Assembly: GCF_021134715.1 (NCBI RefSeq)
Contig: NC_060020.1
Coordinates: 8,184,001 to 8,248,000 of the forward strand
Direction: 5' to 3'
DNA length: 64,000 nucleotides
From: Daphnia pulex
Lineage: Eukaryota; Arthropoda; Branchiopoda; Diplostraca; Daphniidae
Part shown: one piece after another, positions 44,801 through 58,772 of the stretch
How the letters are laid out: every line of letters begins with the position of its first letter
How positions within the stretch are numbered: position 1 is the first letter of the stretch
Translations under genes and position numbers: made by a program
The notes under the pieces: generated by a model
What the model saw: only the letters and a program-made list of their open reading frames with translations
Databases searched by the model: none
What the model was told of the DNA's origin: nothing

Positions 44801-47800
44801 CACTTCTTTGCACGTTTGGCATGTCCCATCTTTAATGAAGCAGAATCGGTTGACTTTTCCACACTTTGTTTGTCTTGACTGTTGCCTTGGCATTTTTCAC
44901 TTCTATATTTTCTCCTGGCTGACGTCCCTACCAACCAGTTTCCCTCCCTTCCCTTCCCCCTTGTATAAGTTGTAACTATTTGAAGACTTGACTATTTTTG
45001 AGAAGAAACAGATATAACTTATATACATGGCGTAGTATGGATGGATATAGACTCTGGAAATATGGCGTGAAAGGATGTTGCTGGCACTGACCTGAAGTTG
45101 GGTTGTTTCGACGGCGCTCTTTTGTAGTGGCGACGAATCATTGTACCACGTAATGGTTGCAGCCGGCCGGGCTCCCTCGGCTACGCAATACACCACAACG
45201 GCAGTTCCTTCCGTCACAGCCGTGTCCAGTCCGGTGAGCGTCACATTGGCGGGTTTCACTGCATTGTCATGAATCCAATTATACAGTAGTGTCACTAGAC
45301 GTTTCACTCTTTGTTTACTTTGTACATTTAGACGCTCGAAAATGTCTCGATTTCCTCATTTCACAACATTCAGGTCGGACGAGATATCTAGGACAGTACA
45401 GTCTAATCGCCTTAAATGATTTCATTTTCTACATGGGTGATTCTCTTGCCGTTTTACATTTACATTTGGAATCCAATCATGACGAGATGAAATGCAGGAA
45501 AGTGATGGGATTATTGCCATCAAATATCTACGCTATTGAGTTACCGGAGGACCCTTTCAACATTTTCAGCAAGAAAGAAAGTATAAAAGCATTTTTACCG
45601 TGTACGTCAATACGCAAATTGGCGACCAATGGCGAATGAAGTGCTGGACTATTAACTCGACACTGCCATTGTGCGTTCAAGTCTTGACGGGTCAGAACTA
45701 CTTGAAGCCGATTGATCCCAGTCATAGCACCGCTCTCTTCTTGCGTGGCCACCAATTCACCTAAAGCAAAAGAAATATGCCACGACATGTATAAATTACG
45801 TAATAACTTGGCTAGACAGAATGTATTCTTTTTAAACCATTTCTAAGCAAATATTTTGTAAAAATAAAAATGTAATTTACTCTATTTACCTTCGAGTGTA
45901 TGTGATCCATTCCACCATTCGATGCGAGGTACGGGTCTGCCACCTCCAGACCGGCACAATAAAGTGACGATGGTGTCTTCGTTGAAAGGACCGATGCGCG
46001 ACACGTTTCTAATTGCTGCTGAAGTTCTTCCATCCTCCAACAGGATCTCGACATACTCCGGAGCAGCTACGTTATATGTACACACAGACATTACAACAAA
46101 AAACAAAAAAAAACACTCAGATTACTTGTCAATATTCGCTCTTATTATTTTTGGGTTTCCGGCGCCGCTCCGAGCCAACATTCTATCGGTTTTCCGTGTA
46201 AAGAATTCGCCTCGACCGCAATCTCGCTTTCCTGATTTGCGGGTGTTGCAACCAATAAATACAAAGAGCTAGGAGCGAAGGAGAGAAAAGAGAGAAATCA
46301 GGTAGCAACTAGCGTGTGTTGAAAAAAGGAATAACCGAAAAAAATAACGCTCCGATTCTCTGGGGATCGATTTCTTGTTTATCGTCGTATCTAAATCGGA
46401 TTCACGGGCGAGGAGAAGGTGAGCATTGATGGCAGTGGACAAAGTTTTCCATTCGTATATCCGCTGGGTTACATCGGCCGACTTCTCCCTGAAGTTATCC
46501 GACCGCTTCGCCTCGATCCATTCATTCCTCGGATTCTCCACTTCGCCAAAGAATGTCACGTTATCGACGATAAATGAATACAATTCACCTCTAAATCATA
46601 TTTGCCCCAGCGTTTCCTTGCACGCACTCGTCTGCACCTCTACAGTCGACAACTCGTACTTGTGTCGTGTGTTGCCTATCTGTTTTCAATTTTTGTTGTG
46701 AATATGAGAGAGATATGAGAGAGATTCCTGGCGAGGGCGACTGCTGTCGAATCGATTTCTCGTCATTTCAAATTGTGTGTGCCGTTCGCGGGAATTTCTA
46801 ACGCGCCACTGAATACGTACGAAATGGGCGGCTGCTGCTGGGGAGAGAAATCCAACTCTCCCCGGCCACCCACCCCCACCGAAAAAAATGATAATAATAA
46901 AACTAGCCGTAGGCCACATTAAGCGGGACGATAGGAAGGACCGGCTCTCGATCGATTATTGATGAGTCGCTGAAGGGCTGCGGCTTTTGAAAAGAGTTCT
47001 GACATTTCTTTATTATTCTTTTGCCTTGTAGAGCGATCGATGAGGCTTGTGCTGACTAATGCGGCTGCTTCGCTACATAAGAGCTCAGACAGGCCGGGTC
47101 GGAGAGGAGAGGAAATATGGAATACGGAACTGGGAGGAAATGAGAGCGAAAGGAGTCAGCGGCAATGTACAGTACATAATCGATAGATGGCGACGTTGAA
47201 AGGAGAAAAACATCAAATGTGCTCTCCCATATTATATACCAAGAAATGTATATCTCCATCAGACAGACAAAGATATGGAGAAAAAGGAAGAGATGTGGGC
47301 CGATTTGGGTACATGAAAAAAAATATAAAACGAAATGTTTGATACATACCGAGAACGGTGAGGTTAACGTATTGGACGACGGGGCAACCTTCGTTGATCT
47401 CTAAATAGGTGATCTCACATCGGTAAAGACCCTCGTCGGCTAAATGCAGGCTGCTGATCTTCAATCCAGCTTGGGTTTCGTTCGATGATAAGACGAATCG
47501 AGCTCTTCAAACGCGTCATCAAATGGCAACCAAACGACACGAAAAGAAAAAAAGAAATTGAGAATCAAAACAAAGAACCAACATCAATAATCATCAAGTG
47601 ACAGAAAAGCACCGAGGAAACAACAAATGCTACGTTGCATTTTCCCCCATGCTAAATGTATGCATTTTTAACAAAATAATTTATTTCTAAAAAGGAAATC
47701 TGTGATGGGATATTCAAAATGAAAACGTAGTAACGTACACACTAATCCGTCTCGCGACAGGTGGTATTGATCTCGTGTAGCTCATACCGTCACTATAGCA

Positions 47801-48333
47801 AGATGGAGAGAGCTACGACGGTTAAATCCGATCATTACCGGAGACTTTTCACTGCCAAAGGCCTCTGCCATTGTACACTGGTCCTATATTGTGACTGACG
47901 TGCAGTACACGCTGACAATGCCATCGTCTAGGAATTCTAGAGATGAGATCATTCATATAATGCTTTTTGACAGTGCGGCAGTACCACTGAGCAACAGTCG
48001 AGCCAGCAACATTCCTCGGTACTTTCACGGAACGGATATGCATCGATATGAGCGCATCAGACGTGTATAGTGTACATGCAAGAGCTCAGTGCCAGCGAAG
48101 AAAAGAAAAGGGAGAATGGAAATACCTGTTGGTCAACGATCCTTCCGACCGTTCCAGATTGGCCAGTTCGCTGTAGACAAAAACACGCTGCGATTCGCGG
48201 TACCATTTGACGCTGTGGAAATCTCCGCAGGTCGCCACGTCGACGCTGCACGGCACTGACACTTCCTGGCCGGCAAGGCCAGACAGATCTTCTAATATCG
48301 TCGGCGCATTACCCGCCAATGCCAGCTCTGCAC
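35691..48333 (-). CDS. Multi-Ig transmembrane cell-adhesion receptor, Echinoid/Fred-like (5' exon missing)
   Basis: Nine Ig domains, one membrane span and a long cytoplasmic tail. Exons (minus): Ig1 48333-48127 + 47504-47350; Ig2 46066-45890 + 45760-45599; Ig3 45258-45092 + 44318-44168; Ig4 44072-43779; Ig5 43556-43474 + 43389-43131; Ig6 43013-42747; Ig7 42641-42451 + 42332-42170; Ig8 42098-41848; Ig9 41645-41394; membrane 41127-40996; tail 40609-40576, 38773-38283, 38056-37976, 37687-37575, 37308-36808, 36347-36030, 35849-35691. Phases agree across the junctions checked. 'GRSFQGNYSCEGMNAAGWGP' (Ig5), 'SCRVECYPLCQIDWFRNG' (Ig7), Tyr motifs ('YADL', 'YADV') and C-terminal PDZ ligands resemble Echinoid; Sidestep/nephrin relatives remain possible for Ig1-Ig3. 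No fibronectin domain seen. No signal-peptide exon was found to the right. Confidence 0.85.
36030..36347 (-). other. Ig receptor tail exon with terminal EVQV or an internal donor
   Basis: Read through, this exon ends 'YAVLQFMSGGQEVQV' and stop (36030-36032), a class II PDZ-ligand pattern (V-x-V). A possible splice donor GAG|GTTCAG after 'GGQE' (36042/36041) would keep phase 0 and join the 35849-35691 exon. Confidence 0.65.
38884..40575 (-). other. Intron of the Ig receptor (tail region)
   Basis: AT-rich intron between the 34-bp micro-exon and the 491-bp tail exon. No nested gene or transposon end recognised. Confidence 0.5.
40996..41127 (-). other. Membrane-span exon of the Ig receptor
   Basis: Encodes 'GLLAKLGDEN', then the hydrophobic span 'IIIIAIIAAAIVVILVVCIV' and 'LLVICRRQRADDK'. 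The arginines after the span mark the cytoplasmic side. The exon follows Ig9 directly, leaving no room for a fibronectin domain. Confidence 0.9.
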
Positions 48334-51300
48334 CTTTAAAAAGAAGATAAAAGAGAGCAATTAAACAAATGCGAATGAGGATAATTTCACAAAAGAAAAT
48401 ATTTTTAACCACAGAAAATACAATACATATAGGTAGCCCTTTTGAATACACAAAACCAATAAAATTGTTATGGTTTATTATTCGTTATCCTCCAAACATT
48501 ATTAATTCCGCTTGGATGACGGTGAAAATAAAACCAATCTGTTGTCACTCTCACCAAGATTTCGAATTCTTGGGTAAAATTGTTTTTTTCTTTTTCTTTT
48601 ATTTCTTGCGTGAATGAAAATGCAAGTAATAAAGTTTGATATAATGAAAGCTCATTCGTTTTCTCAAGACACGCCCATGACTTTCTGTCTATTTCTCAGC
48701 CAGCTCTCTTTTGAATATAACATTTTTGTGACGGTTGGCTTGCTTCGACATTAGGAGAATATCGCTGCTCTATTTTGGCAGCTGTCGCCGACCGTAGATG
48801 CCATAATCCGCCTGGCGCCCTTACGTTTCTAATTTCACTAACTTCTCATATATAGAATCTCGCCTGGTCTGGGGTGTGACTGATAATATATCCTCGCAAC
48901 AACTTATAATATATCCTCGCAACAACTTATCTCGAGAGATGAGGATTGTGAAGTCAACGGCGTAACGAAAAAAAAGTGAGAATAAGGCTCTTGTGCAATA
49001 TCTTTCTATCTTTTTTAATGGCGAAACGGTGCTGCAATCTCATATGATGGAGTCATTTGTTGGTATGACACTGTCTCCAACGTTATATCGTAATGCGTAC
49101 TGGTTCTAGTCGTATAATCACAACATCCGTTCATTGCGCATAAACTGCTTTAACAATTACTACCATAGTTCTAATGTTTTGGGACTATTTCTCTTTAGGG
49201 ATATCCTTTCTATATTTTGTTCGTTTTATATTATCCAGTATCATCCGCCAAACACAAATAAAACATGGCAATCTCACAAAACACTCTCTTTGATTATCAA
49301 TTAATTAGTATGACAAATATATTTTTTTTGTCTTTATTGGAATGGCGCAAGCTCACATTGCTTTCTCTGAATGAATGTTTCATCGAACGTCATGGCTTAT
49401 GGTTGCAACGTTTGGTTTCTGGGTAAATTAACTGTATATCCTGAATCCGTCTTCATCAGAAATTCAACCGATCAATGACGCATAAGGAGTGCATACGAAT
49501 CTATTTGCTTAGTTATTGGCTTCAAAGTGAAACCTATTGGACGAAAGTTTAGTAAACGTCAAGGCGTGTTATTGGACTCGTCCCTTTCTCGACAACAGCA
49601 GCAGCAGCTGGATGCTATTTTCACTTCGAGACATTTGAATTGAGGCCAAAATGATTTTTTTTTCTTCCTGTTCAACCGAGGTACGGGTGCGCGTCTTCTA
49701 TTTCTTTTCTTCATGACGAAAGGGTGTAGTGAAATGCTGGTATCTTGGACGATGACGACACCAAGTGGGTTCCAAACCTATTCATTTTCGCGCTATTGCT
49801 TTTGCTTTCTTTAAAATAACAGGTATTTATATATATTTATCTTTCCTGGGGATTTTTAGTTGAGATAATAACTGCCGGTTAAACAGCGTGATTCATATCC
49901 GATGCACAAAATGTCAGCTCCTTGACAAAGGGGAGGCTTGAAAATGTGTTTTTAAACAGATTCTAAGGCCGTTTGAATTACGAGATTGCCTTTTTTAAGT
50001 TACGGGATTTCTTGATTTGTAATATCGGCGGGCTGGAGTTGGACGTTTTGTGCCCCTCGTTCAAAGTGGTTCAGGCACAACCCACAAGTTTGATTAACTA
50101 AAAATAAACTTGGACACTCTCGGGTTGAACAGCTCCAGTTTCTTGAGAGATGAAGAGTTGTAGACGTGTCGCGTGTGGTCCGTTGGAGACCACCTCGTCA
50201 GCAGACACCTATGACGTCAAGGGCTCTTAATTTATGCGTTTTTTTTTTAACTTAATTGTCAAAGAGCTCCTTTTTTTTATCTGATGGGATGAATGTTTAA
50301 TCGATTTTAAGTCGATATCCTCAAATGGTCGTAGGCTTGATTCGGCCTTGTTATTTTGAACTTATTTTAAGAGGATGACCGTTTTGTGTGGCATAGAGTA
50401 GATTGAATTTATTTATTCTGAATTATTAAGTTTGACTTTGGACGGATGGACGGATGAATCATTCCTGAAATAACATACTGATGTCCTACTTTAATCGCAT
50501 TTGAGGACTGAAATTACGATTTCGTTTATTTTGTCTTAAAGAATCAAATGATTATTCGTAAAAGATTTGATTATAAAAGGTTCAAAAATAATAAATGCTG
50601 GACCTTTTTTCTGTGAGATGAAGTCGTTTGTGCCTTATACCAGTCCAGTGGTCACACAGCCGTTTAAAAATAGCTTTTGTTCGATGTCGTGTCAGTCTTA
50701 CGTAACCCAAACGGTCTAAATATGTAACCCAACGTAAAAGTCAGTTCAAAATACAATTTCCGGTGATTTTCATCAGTTTTTTTTCCGTATCACAAGCATA
50801 AAATTAAACTAATTTTTTTGCTTGACCTGTGGTTTGCAAAGCGTTGTGTATCTAACAGTGAAAATATTATTAGGTTGCTGTGATTTGTTTCGGTCAATTA
50901 CTAGAGTGGGTCGGTTAGAAAACGGTTCTAAGTTTATTTGATGTATTCTTCTATTGTCGAATGCATTCTCTTCCCGTCTTTCTCTGTAGCCTGTATTCTT
51001 CACCGGAAAACTGTCAGTTCCATCCTCTGCGTCCGTATGTTTGTCAGAGTTACACACAGCGAGACACTGATCGATGAGCAGCGCTCCTAAAGGTTATAAC
51101 GAACAATAGGCTTACACTTTTTCGCTTCTCACCTTCAAAAGGCACCAATATTAGTCGAGTAATCAATTACCACTATATGAAACTGTCTTCCCTATTACTT
51201 CCGAGGCCTTTTAGAAACTCTGTGCCCTGTGTAAATCATCAGATGAGCGACAAGAACATCGAATGCCAAATGCATCAGTATTTGGTTCTCGGTATAACAT

Positions 51301-54300
51301 AGTACTAGAGCTTTGTTGATAAAAAAAGAGTTATTTTTTATTGTTGTATATTGTCCTGCATATTTTTAGTATTCCCTACATCAGGTTTTGTTCACTGTGG
51401 ACTGGGACTGCCCAGTCGTCTAATTTTCCTTCTATAATCTTTCTTAAATGTACAACTTTCTTGTGTATAAAGCTGTATGTACCGGTATTACATATAGTGA
51501 AAAACGGAAAAGAGCGAGATTATTTGTTTTTTCAAAACTATCGATTCTTTAGTGAAGTGCAACATTGATTGAGTGTACGAGTTTTACGAATGCAAAACTC
51601 CCATATCAAATTGTAGCTCGCGCAAAGTCTCTTTTCCATTAAAATGTACGGGTGTCTGACTGTTTTGATCTCAGATCTCGTTCAATCATTCCAAAATTGG
51701 GAAATCTGAAAATCCGACAACCCCATTCGCACTTCGCAGATGATATTGGCCTTGTAAATTCTATAGATATGAAACAAAAAATGAAATATGGTCAACAACG
51801 AACCCTTAATTGTTTTGATTATAACCGTATACAAAGTCATATATAAAATCCCACTCAAACAATTAAAATCATCAGAGTAGAAGAAAAAGGGGGCAAGGAG
51901 GTGAATAAATCAAGAGAGTAAGAAAACAGTCAAAGTAAATAGAAGCGGTTCAACCCTCAACCACTACGGTCACGAACCACTTTTTCCAAGACAGCTGTAT
52001 CAGCCAACGACGGCCGTCTTATGTATTGCACTACAACTTGACAAAACGAATGTTTTTCCATAAAGACTCGCCAAAGGAAGTGCAATAGAAAATAAGAAAG
52101 AGAAAAAAAAACCCCAAACGCAGAGCGAATAAAGGCCGGTGGCCGAGACACTCGCGTCACTGCGTGTGAAACGGGCGAACCGGGTGAAGCAGTGTGATAA
52201 GCCTCAACGAATCGGTCGCTATTCCTCTTGTTGGCATCAGCTTCTTGGTTCGGGTGATATCTCCTCAATTTATCATAGGAGGTCTTGACTCAAGTAGAGA
52301 TGTCAAGTCAAATCTTTTTGCGACGCTCACGCTGCTGCTGCTGCTGCTGTTTCCTCTATTACTTTGATATTTCATGTTGAGTGCGGGCTGTTGCACAATA
52401 CAGCCCCCGTCAATTGGCTGCCCTTATGAAACGGCAACTGGCAACATCCAGCCAGAAAAAAAAGAAAAGAGAAAATAATATGTGCTGTAGGCTACACTAT
52501 CAAAACAGAAAACAAAAAAGTGAGCCGCTCCTCATCGGTCAAGTCCAGTCCAGATTGTCCGGCGTGATTCTCTTTCAGTCTCATACGACGGGCAGCAGGG
52601 TTGTGATATTGCACGGAAAACGTTTGGAGAACAATATGAAGAAACCAATCATCGATAGAATGTGACAGACGAGCCCCGCCGAGGCGGGAATTGCATTACT
52701 CGCGAGAGCGACGAGCCGACGAATAGGGAACCATCCGTCAAGTTGAGTTCGCTCTTCGATTTTGTCGAAATCGTTTATATTCTGGGTGGTGCGTGGCAGC
52801 TACTGTTTGTGCAACTACTTAGCCATTACTGCTTTTTCTTTCGTACCAAAATTACAAACAAGCGGCGACTGAAAACGGAATCGATTCGGATAGTAACAAA
52901 TATTATTTAATAATAAAAAAAAAAAAGTCTGAAACAACATGCAGACAAAGACCGTGATGGTTGAGTGGCCGCGCCCGTCTAATCGCTCACTTGAAATGAG
53001 ATAAATGAAGTGATGCCTTGTCGTCCACTAGATGGATGTCCATCTCTTATATGTTGAACGAAGCGAATGTCTTTATTGGCCAGCAGCCCTTCAATCAAAG
53101 CTTTTTCCGTGGTTGAAAGCTTTCATCATCCTCCTTCCCCTATACAATTGCGCCAGGTTCAACGATCATCAACGAACGACCGTCATACCCAATACAGCTA
53201 CTCTAGATCTTCTAATTGGCTCAGGCGATTACCGTATTTCTTCTTCAGCGATGGTTAATTTGAGACTGCTCGCTAAGCTGTCACGGTGATTGCATTAGAG
53301 GTTGTACTGTAACTCACGCTTCTATATAGACACGTGAACTCGTTGTAATCTATTTTCAAAAAATTTCGTGACTTTTTTATCAGATAAAAATCTTGTGCTT
53401 GTTGTTTGAATGAATTTTTAAAAACCCGCCCAACTCGGTGTTATGTAACAGAACGACATTTGAATTTGAAACTCGCATTACAGCACGATAGGGGAGGCAG
53501 ACCTACTTATTTGTATCGATTCCCGTCCAATTTATTTTACAGACCCAGCTGAGAGGGGGATAAGGGGCTGAGAAAAGCAATTTCAGACTTGTAACCAAAT
53601 TTTGATAGACTAGTGAAAACGGAGAAATGTTTAAGACACAAATTGAAAAAGAAAAATAAAGGCGTGACACGCACCATGTATCGTTCGATATCCTTTTAAA
53701 AACAAACTATGGGGCTAAACAGTTTGCAGTTATACACTGGTTGCTGAGGTTAAAATGCCAAATAGGCTCTAGAAACTTAGTCACAGTAGTGAACGCGCTG
53801 GCGGATATTATGCAAAACTTGGACCTAGACACCCCGGATTTGTTTCTTCACACGCCTCTTGCTCTCGAGTATAATTGCTTCTTTTTTTCCAACTCAAACC
53901 CTGGCAACTGAATTCCGCATGTTTATAGCGAAGACCCTAGCAGACTATATATTGTATGCACAAAACTTCATCAGACATATTCCAGACTTTCTGCTACTCT
54001 GTTCAATAGTGGTACTACTCTTGTTAAATGCGGACTGATATGCATCGGCAGTGTGGAGCAGTGTTGGTTTCAACTAACTTGTGTTTACCGCCTTGCGAAT
54101 AAGATGCGCTGTGGGACCCGCCAGCAACAATGAGCCGTTTGGGGGAAGCTGAGATGCTCCCAACCCGACCAGCGCTTTGCTGCGGAATAATTGGAATGTC
54201 ATGGAAGATATGAGATGACATTGTAGTATGTAACAGCAGTCTCCTACTTCCGCCGTGTCGCCTACCAGTAAATATAGACGGCCGCCGCTATATGCCCTAG

Positions 54301-56420
54301 TGATGTCCGATTCTGGCGACGATCCGACTTTGAACCCAAATGAAGGTTGACCAAATGAAGGCAGGGTTAATGATTCGTTATCGTGTAGTGGTGGTGGTGG
54401 TGGTGGGTTCCGTAAGATTAAAGCGGTCAACGTTAATGACGTCCAACTAATGAGAAGCTGCTGATGAGCGTATCTCTGTAAACGCCACAGCAGAGGAACC
54501 CGGAGAATAACACTTCAAAATGGTGGCGGCAAACAGTCGGCTGGATAAATGTCTTTGGCGCAATCTCCAAGAGGTCTTACAGCCTTAATTCTACTTTATG
54601 ATGCCTCCTTCGTCGTCAGATATTACACACGACGAGAGCGATAAAGGACTAACAGGCCGACGAGGTGACATCCTAACGTCGTACAATCAAAGCGTGAAGA
54701 AAAGACGGCCAGCCGGCCACACAAGTTTTGGAGGACAATCATCAGATTTTCCGCATCATTACTCTTGACATTCATCAGAATTCAGTTGCGTTAAAGGGAA
54801 AACCTACGTCCAAGCTCTACATGCTATATCCCCGCCTACTTGATTTGTCAACCGCCTCTACTGACCCAGTAACTCGGATCTTCACTCGCTTGTCTTCACT
54901 TGCGGTGCGGAAACGCATAAATACCAAAGGCTCATCGGACCAGCAACCAGCAAAGGAACTCGAAAAATTCATTCGACAACGAATCAAAGGTGGAAATATA
55001 AATTGGGACGAAACCTGCATCAATATCAAACTGTTTTTCTATGGCCTGTCATATAGAAATAAGTCGACACGTTTTACCAATTTGTTGGCGTGATTTCGTC
55101 GCGAAAATAGTCGGACGTCCTTCTGATGGTTTCCGATCGATGCGAGTCTGTATCACTGGTAATAACCAATGGCCAACTTCTTCGATATTGGACATACATC
55201 TAATTATAGATCTAAGAATAAGGAAGGAGAGGAGGAATCGACCGTAGAGAGTTGATGCAGGGCATGCAGCGCTGTGTTATTGTTTTTCATTCTACTTGGA
55301 TGCGGGCGGTGAAAGATCGGGGCGGTCTTATTAGGTCGCCACGGGAGACGATCTCATGAAACTGGGCAGGTATATCAATCAGCAGCTGTAGTAAACACGA
55401 AGCAGTATACTGCTGGACAATATTGAAGCCATACTAAGAAGGATATCTAGGGTTATGTGCCTACATTTATTAGTTTGGAAGGAGGGAAATCAAACTCGCC
55501 AAAGCCGACGAAACTTTCGCTGCCAAACGAGTGAATTGAAATGGGAAGCGAACATATAGTCTCTCACAGCCCCCTGCCAGAGATGGGCAGCACGTAGAAA
55601 AAGGGGTCAGGCAAACGGGACTGACTGCTGTTGAGGCTAGAGGAAGCGCAGTGTTAATGAAAAAGTACTCAAAGAAGCCAATGCCAATATCGTAAAAAAC
55701 AAGACCGAAACAGATGGGGGAGGGGGGAGAGTTTCGAGATCACTCTCGTATTTTCATTTCGTTTACGAGTTTACAGCATATTTCCTATTTGTAGAAAATG
55801 CAAGAAAATGAAATTCATTGGATTTATCTCTTTCTAGACAGTAAACACGGTCGCCATACTGTTTTTTATTCACATCAGCATTACAAATCTCCAAAGATTC
55901 TTCCATTGAAAAGAATCTCTTTTTAAAATACTCTTTCTATTTCTGTTTGGAAATATGTGAATGAAGCCTACCCAGTACCCAATTTCAATCAACTATTTGT
56001 CCCTATCATTGGATCTGCATGCTGCGTGTAGTTTTGAAACATATGAATATTAGTTATAGAGAGGACATGAGAAATTGATTGTCAAATAACCTATAAACTC
56101 GGCAGGAAACAGTAGGCTGTTTGTATTACGTATTAGTGAGTTTTATACGACTGCCTGTGTATAGGCCAACGGAAAGATCGAGAACCCAAGGAGAGAATCT
56201 CCAAGCCCTCATATACTAGTCTATATATGCCACGACTATTAGGCTAGTATATAGGCTGACATGTATAGTGAGCGTCATTAAACATGATCCACTGTTGTGC
56301 ATCCATACATCTTCCTCTCTAATTTCCCTCCGAGTTCCCTTATGATTTGGTAGTAAAGAAACGGATCAAATGGGATCAAGCGAACGTAAGAAGCCCTGGC
56401 TCTTCCTTCGAAAAAGAAAA

Positions 56421-56452
<32 letters not shown>

Positions 56453-57617
56453 AGAGGAAGAAGACAGCCCTGCCACTATTTATACTGCGTCGCATATTGT
56501 ATCTATGTTTGTTGTGTAATAGCCGAAGAGAGAATATAAGCAGGAGAAAGGAACAGAAAGGGAAAAAAAAGGGTTCCTTCGTCTGCTGTACTCTGTAAGA
56601 CTACAGTTTCATAGGCGAGAAATGCCATCAACGGAAGCCTCGTCTAAACATATCGTCGTGGAGTCCTCGTGCCGAATGTCTGGCACACTCGCGTGCTGTT
56701 GCCTCACGCCCAATATGGTTTTTGGTTTATTGCAAACACTATAAAGAGATCATGGTTTATTTATTCTCTGAATGCCTCCGCTCCGGCGAATCAAAGCCAC
56801 GCCTACGGGATAATACCGCTGAACGTGACGAAAATCCCCGCCGAAATGTAAGAAGCAGAGAAAGCCCACCAGGGAGAGCCGACACTGCGTTAGAGACGCG
56901 AGACTGGATTTAACCAGCAGCAGGGGAAAACTGTGAGCAAAGAGAAAAGGCGAGAAAAGGGGGAAAAGGGCAACAGCAGAAACTCACGAGTGATTTCAAA
57001 TGTCGTTTGCGCTGCCTGGCGCTGCCAGATGCAGCAACGTGGACCACGGCGGATGACGATTTCTATTGAACAAAAAGGCAGCAGGGCGGCCAGAATTGCG
57101 GTCCTGTCACACCAGGCGAAACCGTTCCATCAACTCGCGAGAGATGCAAGATCTCCGACAGAGTATATTATGGAAAGGTGAAATTTTGTCCTGACGTAAT
57201 TCACTCTACGTGTCTCAATGTCATTACGTCATTTATTCTTCTCACCCCTTTTTGACTTATATTTTCGTTCCGTGTTATATTCTCTCTCGCTTCGGTCCTT
57301 ATGGTTTGTTACTATAAATGGTCTGGCGGCGGCGACTTTTAAAGCAGCTAGGTTGGGTAACTCTCTACTCTCCTTTTTTTTTTTTTACCATCACTGCCTT
57401 TGGCTTTAATCGACTTCAGCATCTCGTCGGCTATTGTTCAACTTGTGCGTGTGTTGTCCCGCTTATCTCGGTTGTCCTCCACCTCCGGATTTCTTTTTCG
57501 TTCGATTTCATTGTAATGTATGTATTATATCTTCGGTTGACGTCGCAGACTCGATTTAGTCATTCTCACAGCTGTCCCACGCTACTCCTAGAATAATACT
57601 TTCACTTCTAAATTTGA
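48334..57617. other. Long non-coding stretch, upstream or first intron of the Ig receptor
   Basis: No coding exon could be supported in over 9 kb. It holds simple repeats: a 23-bp tandem duplication (48,883-48,928), a CTG run (about 52,330-52,349) and a GAAA run (about 56,411-56,452). Scattered short frames have no splice partners. Low repeat density compared with 12,900-15,800 suggests unique, possibly regulatory DNA. Confidence 0.5.
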
Positions 57618-57775
57618 AGTTTTATTATTATTATGCTCGCATGTTCTTATTATGGGCACATTTCAATTGTTTATTACTACTTCAATGTCTCGTTTCAATT
57701 TCAAGAATGGCCGACGTTGACCGCGGGATTTGACGACGAATACTTTGTTTCTATTTCTATTTTGAAAATTAAAAT
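57618..57775. repeat. Direct repeat flanking the secreted-protein gene, left copy
   Basis: It shares 'TATGCTC', GGGCACATTT, TTGTTTATT, CTTCAATGTCTC, TTTCAAGAATGGCCGACG, TTGACCGCGG and 'TTTTGAAAA' in order with 58,773-58,958. Confidence 0.8.
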
Positions 57776-58127
57776 GAAGTCTCAAGTTTCAAACAGATAT
57801 CTACAAATATATGTAAATATACTATGTGCATTCGTATTATATTATTAAGTTGATCACTTATTTACACTCCAAGAGCTCGGACAGCGCCATCTTAAGGGAA
57901 TGTCTCTGCCGGGAAAATAATTGAAATGGGCAAATGGCCGACACTTTTGTACTCGAATTAATTATTTTAAATGATTTTCTATTCTTTTTCTACAGTGAAT
58001 TACATGCGAAAAATAGTTTTAAATCCGTTCAAGTAAACTAAAAATCGTAAACCGGCCAATTAATTTACAAAAATAAAGATTACCCCAGAGAAAATGTGTT
58101 TGCCGAGCTGCTGTTTGTAAGAGGAAG

Positions 58128-58135
58128 CTATAAGT
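58128..58135 (+). promoter_or_regulatory. TATA box of the secreted-protein gene
   Basis: CTATAAGT lies about 75 bp before the ATG, with initiator-like TTCAGTT (58148) and TATCACA (about 58160) 20 to 33 bp downstream. Confidence 0.65.
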
Positions 58136-58209
58136 AGGAGTGTCTTTTTCAGTTAATTATCACAAACATTGACTCTTTCGTAGAAGCCAAGAACGAAAGC
58201 CCAAAGAAG

Positions 58210-58563
58210 ATGGATCAGGCTACCAACACTCTTTTCCGTAAAGAAACTGCTCTTGCCATTCTAATTATCCTCAACATCGTATCCGCAGTTTGCTTGGCTA
58301 ATAATGTGATCGAAAAAAGGTACAAACAACCCCTGGAAAGAATCTCACCGGATCTGGACGACGCAAACACCACCATGACTGATACCAGAACTGGAGCAAC
58401 CAACCAACCAACCGTTGTCCCCATTGAAATTGATGATCTGACACTGGAGAAAGTAGAGGCGATTTTAATAAAATGTGGGAAAATCTTAGACAGAGTGACT
58501 GAGGGAATCAACGACATAAACGAGCTCATCATAGAATTCGAAAAACAAAGAAAAAATGAATAA
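58210..58563 (+). CDS. Small secreted protein of unknown function, 117 aa, single exon
   Basis: Family not recognised. Residues about 12-31 form a signal peptide core ('TALAILIILNIVSAVCLA'), leaving a mature chain of about 86 residues: a polar linker rich in Thr, Asp and Asn, then a likely amphipathic helix/coiled coil ('LTLEKVEAILIKCGKILDRV', 'INDINELIIEFEKQRKNE'). The mature part has a single Cys, so no internal disulfide. Complete promoter (TATA at 58128) and AATAAA about 33 bp past the stop support a real gene. It stands alone in the long non-coding region and is bracketed by direct repeats at 57,618 and 58,773. Confidence 0.8.
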   Translation: MDQATNTLFRKETALAILIILNIVSAVCLANNVIEKRYKQPLERISPDLDDANTTMTDTRTGATNQPTVVPIEIDDLTLEKVEAILIKCGKILDRVTEGINDINELIIEFEKQRKNE

Positions 58564-58772
58564 AATTGAATGATTGAATTGAACTACCTATAATCAATAA
58601 ACTTCAATGTATTCGTAAATTTCACGAAATTTCACTGTGACCGAAATAAAATCTGATAAATAAACTTGTCCTTCATTTATTCAAAATGGTTTAATAAATA
58701 TGACCTGATTGGATCATACGTATACGACGAATATGCCCATACTGGGATCCCCAAGTCAACCGTTCAATTATC

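Noticed and set aside
52955..53020. tRNA-like A-box (TGGTTGAGTGG)
   Set aside because: No B-box, no acceptor stem and no anticodon arm can be formed.
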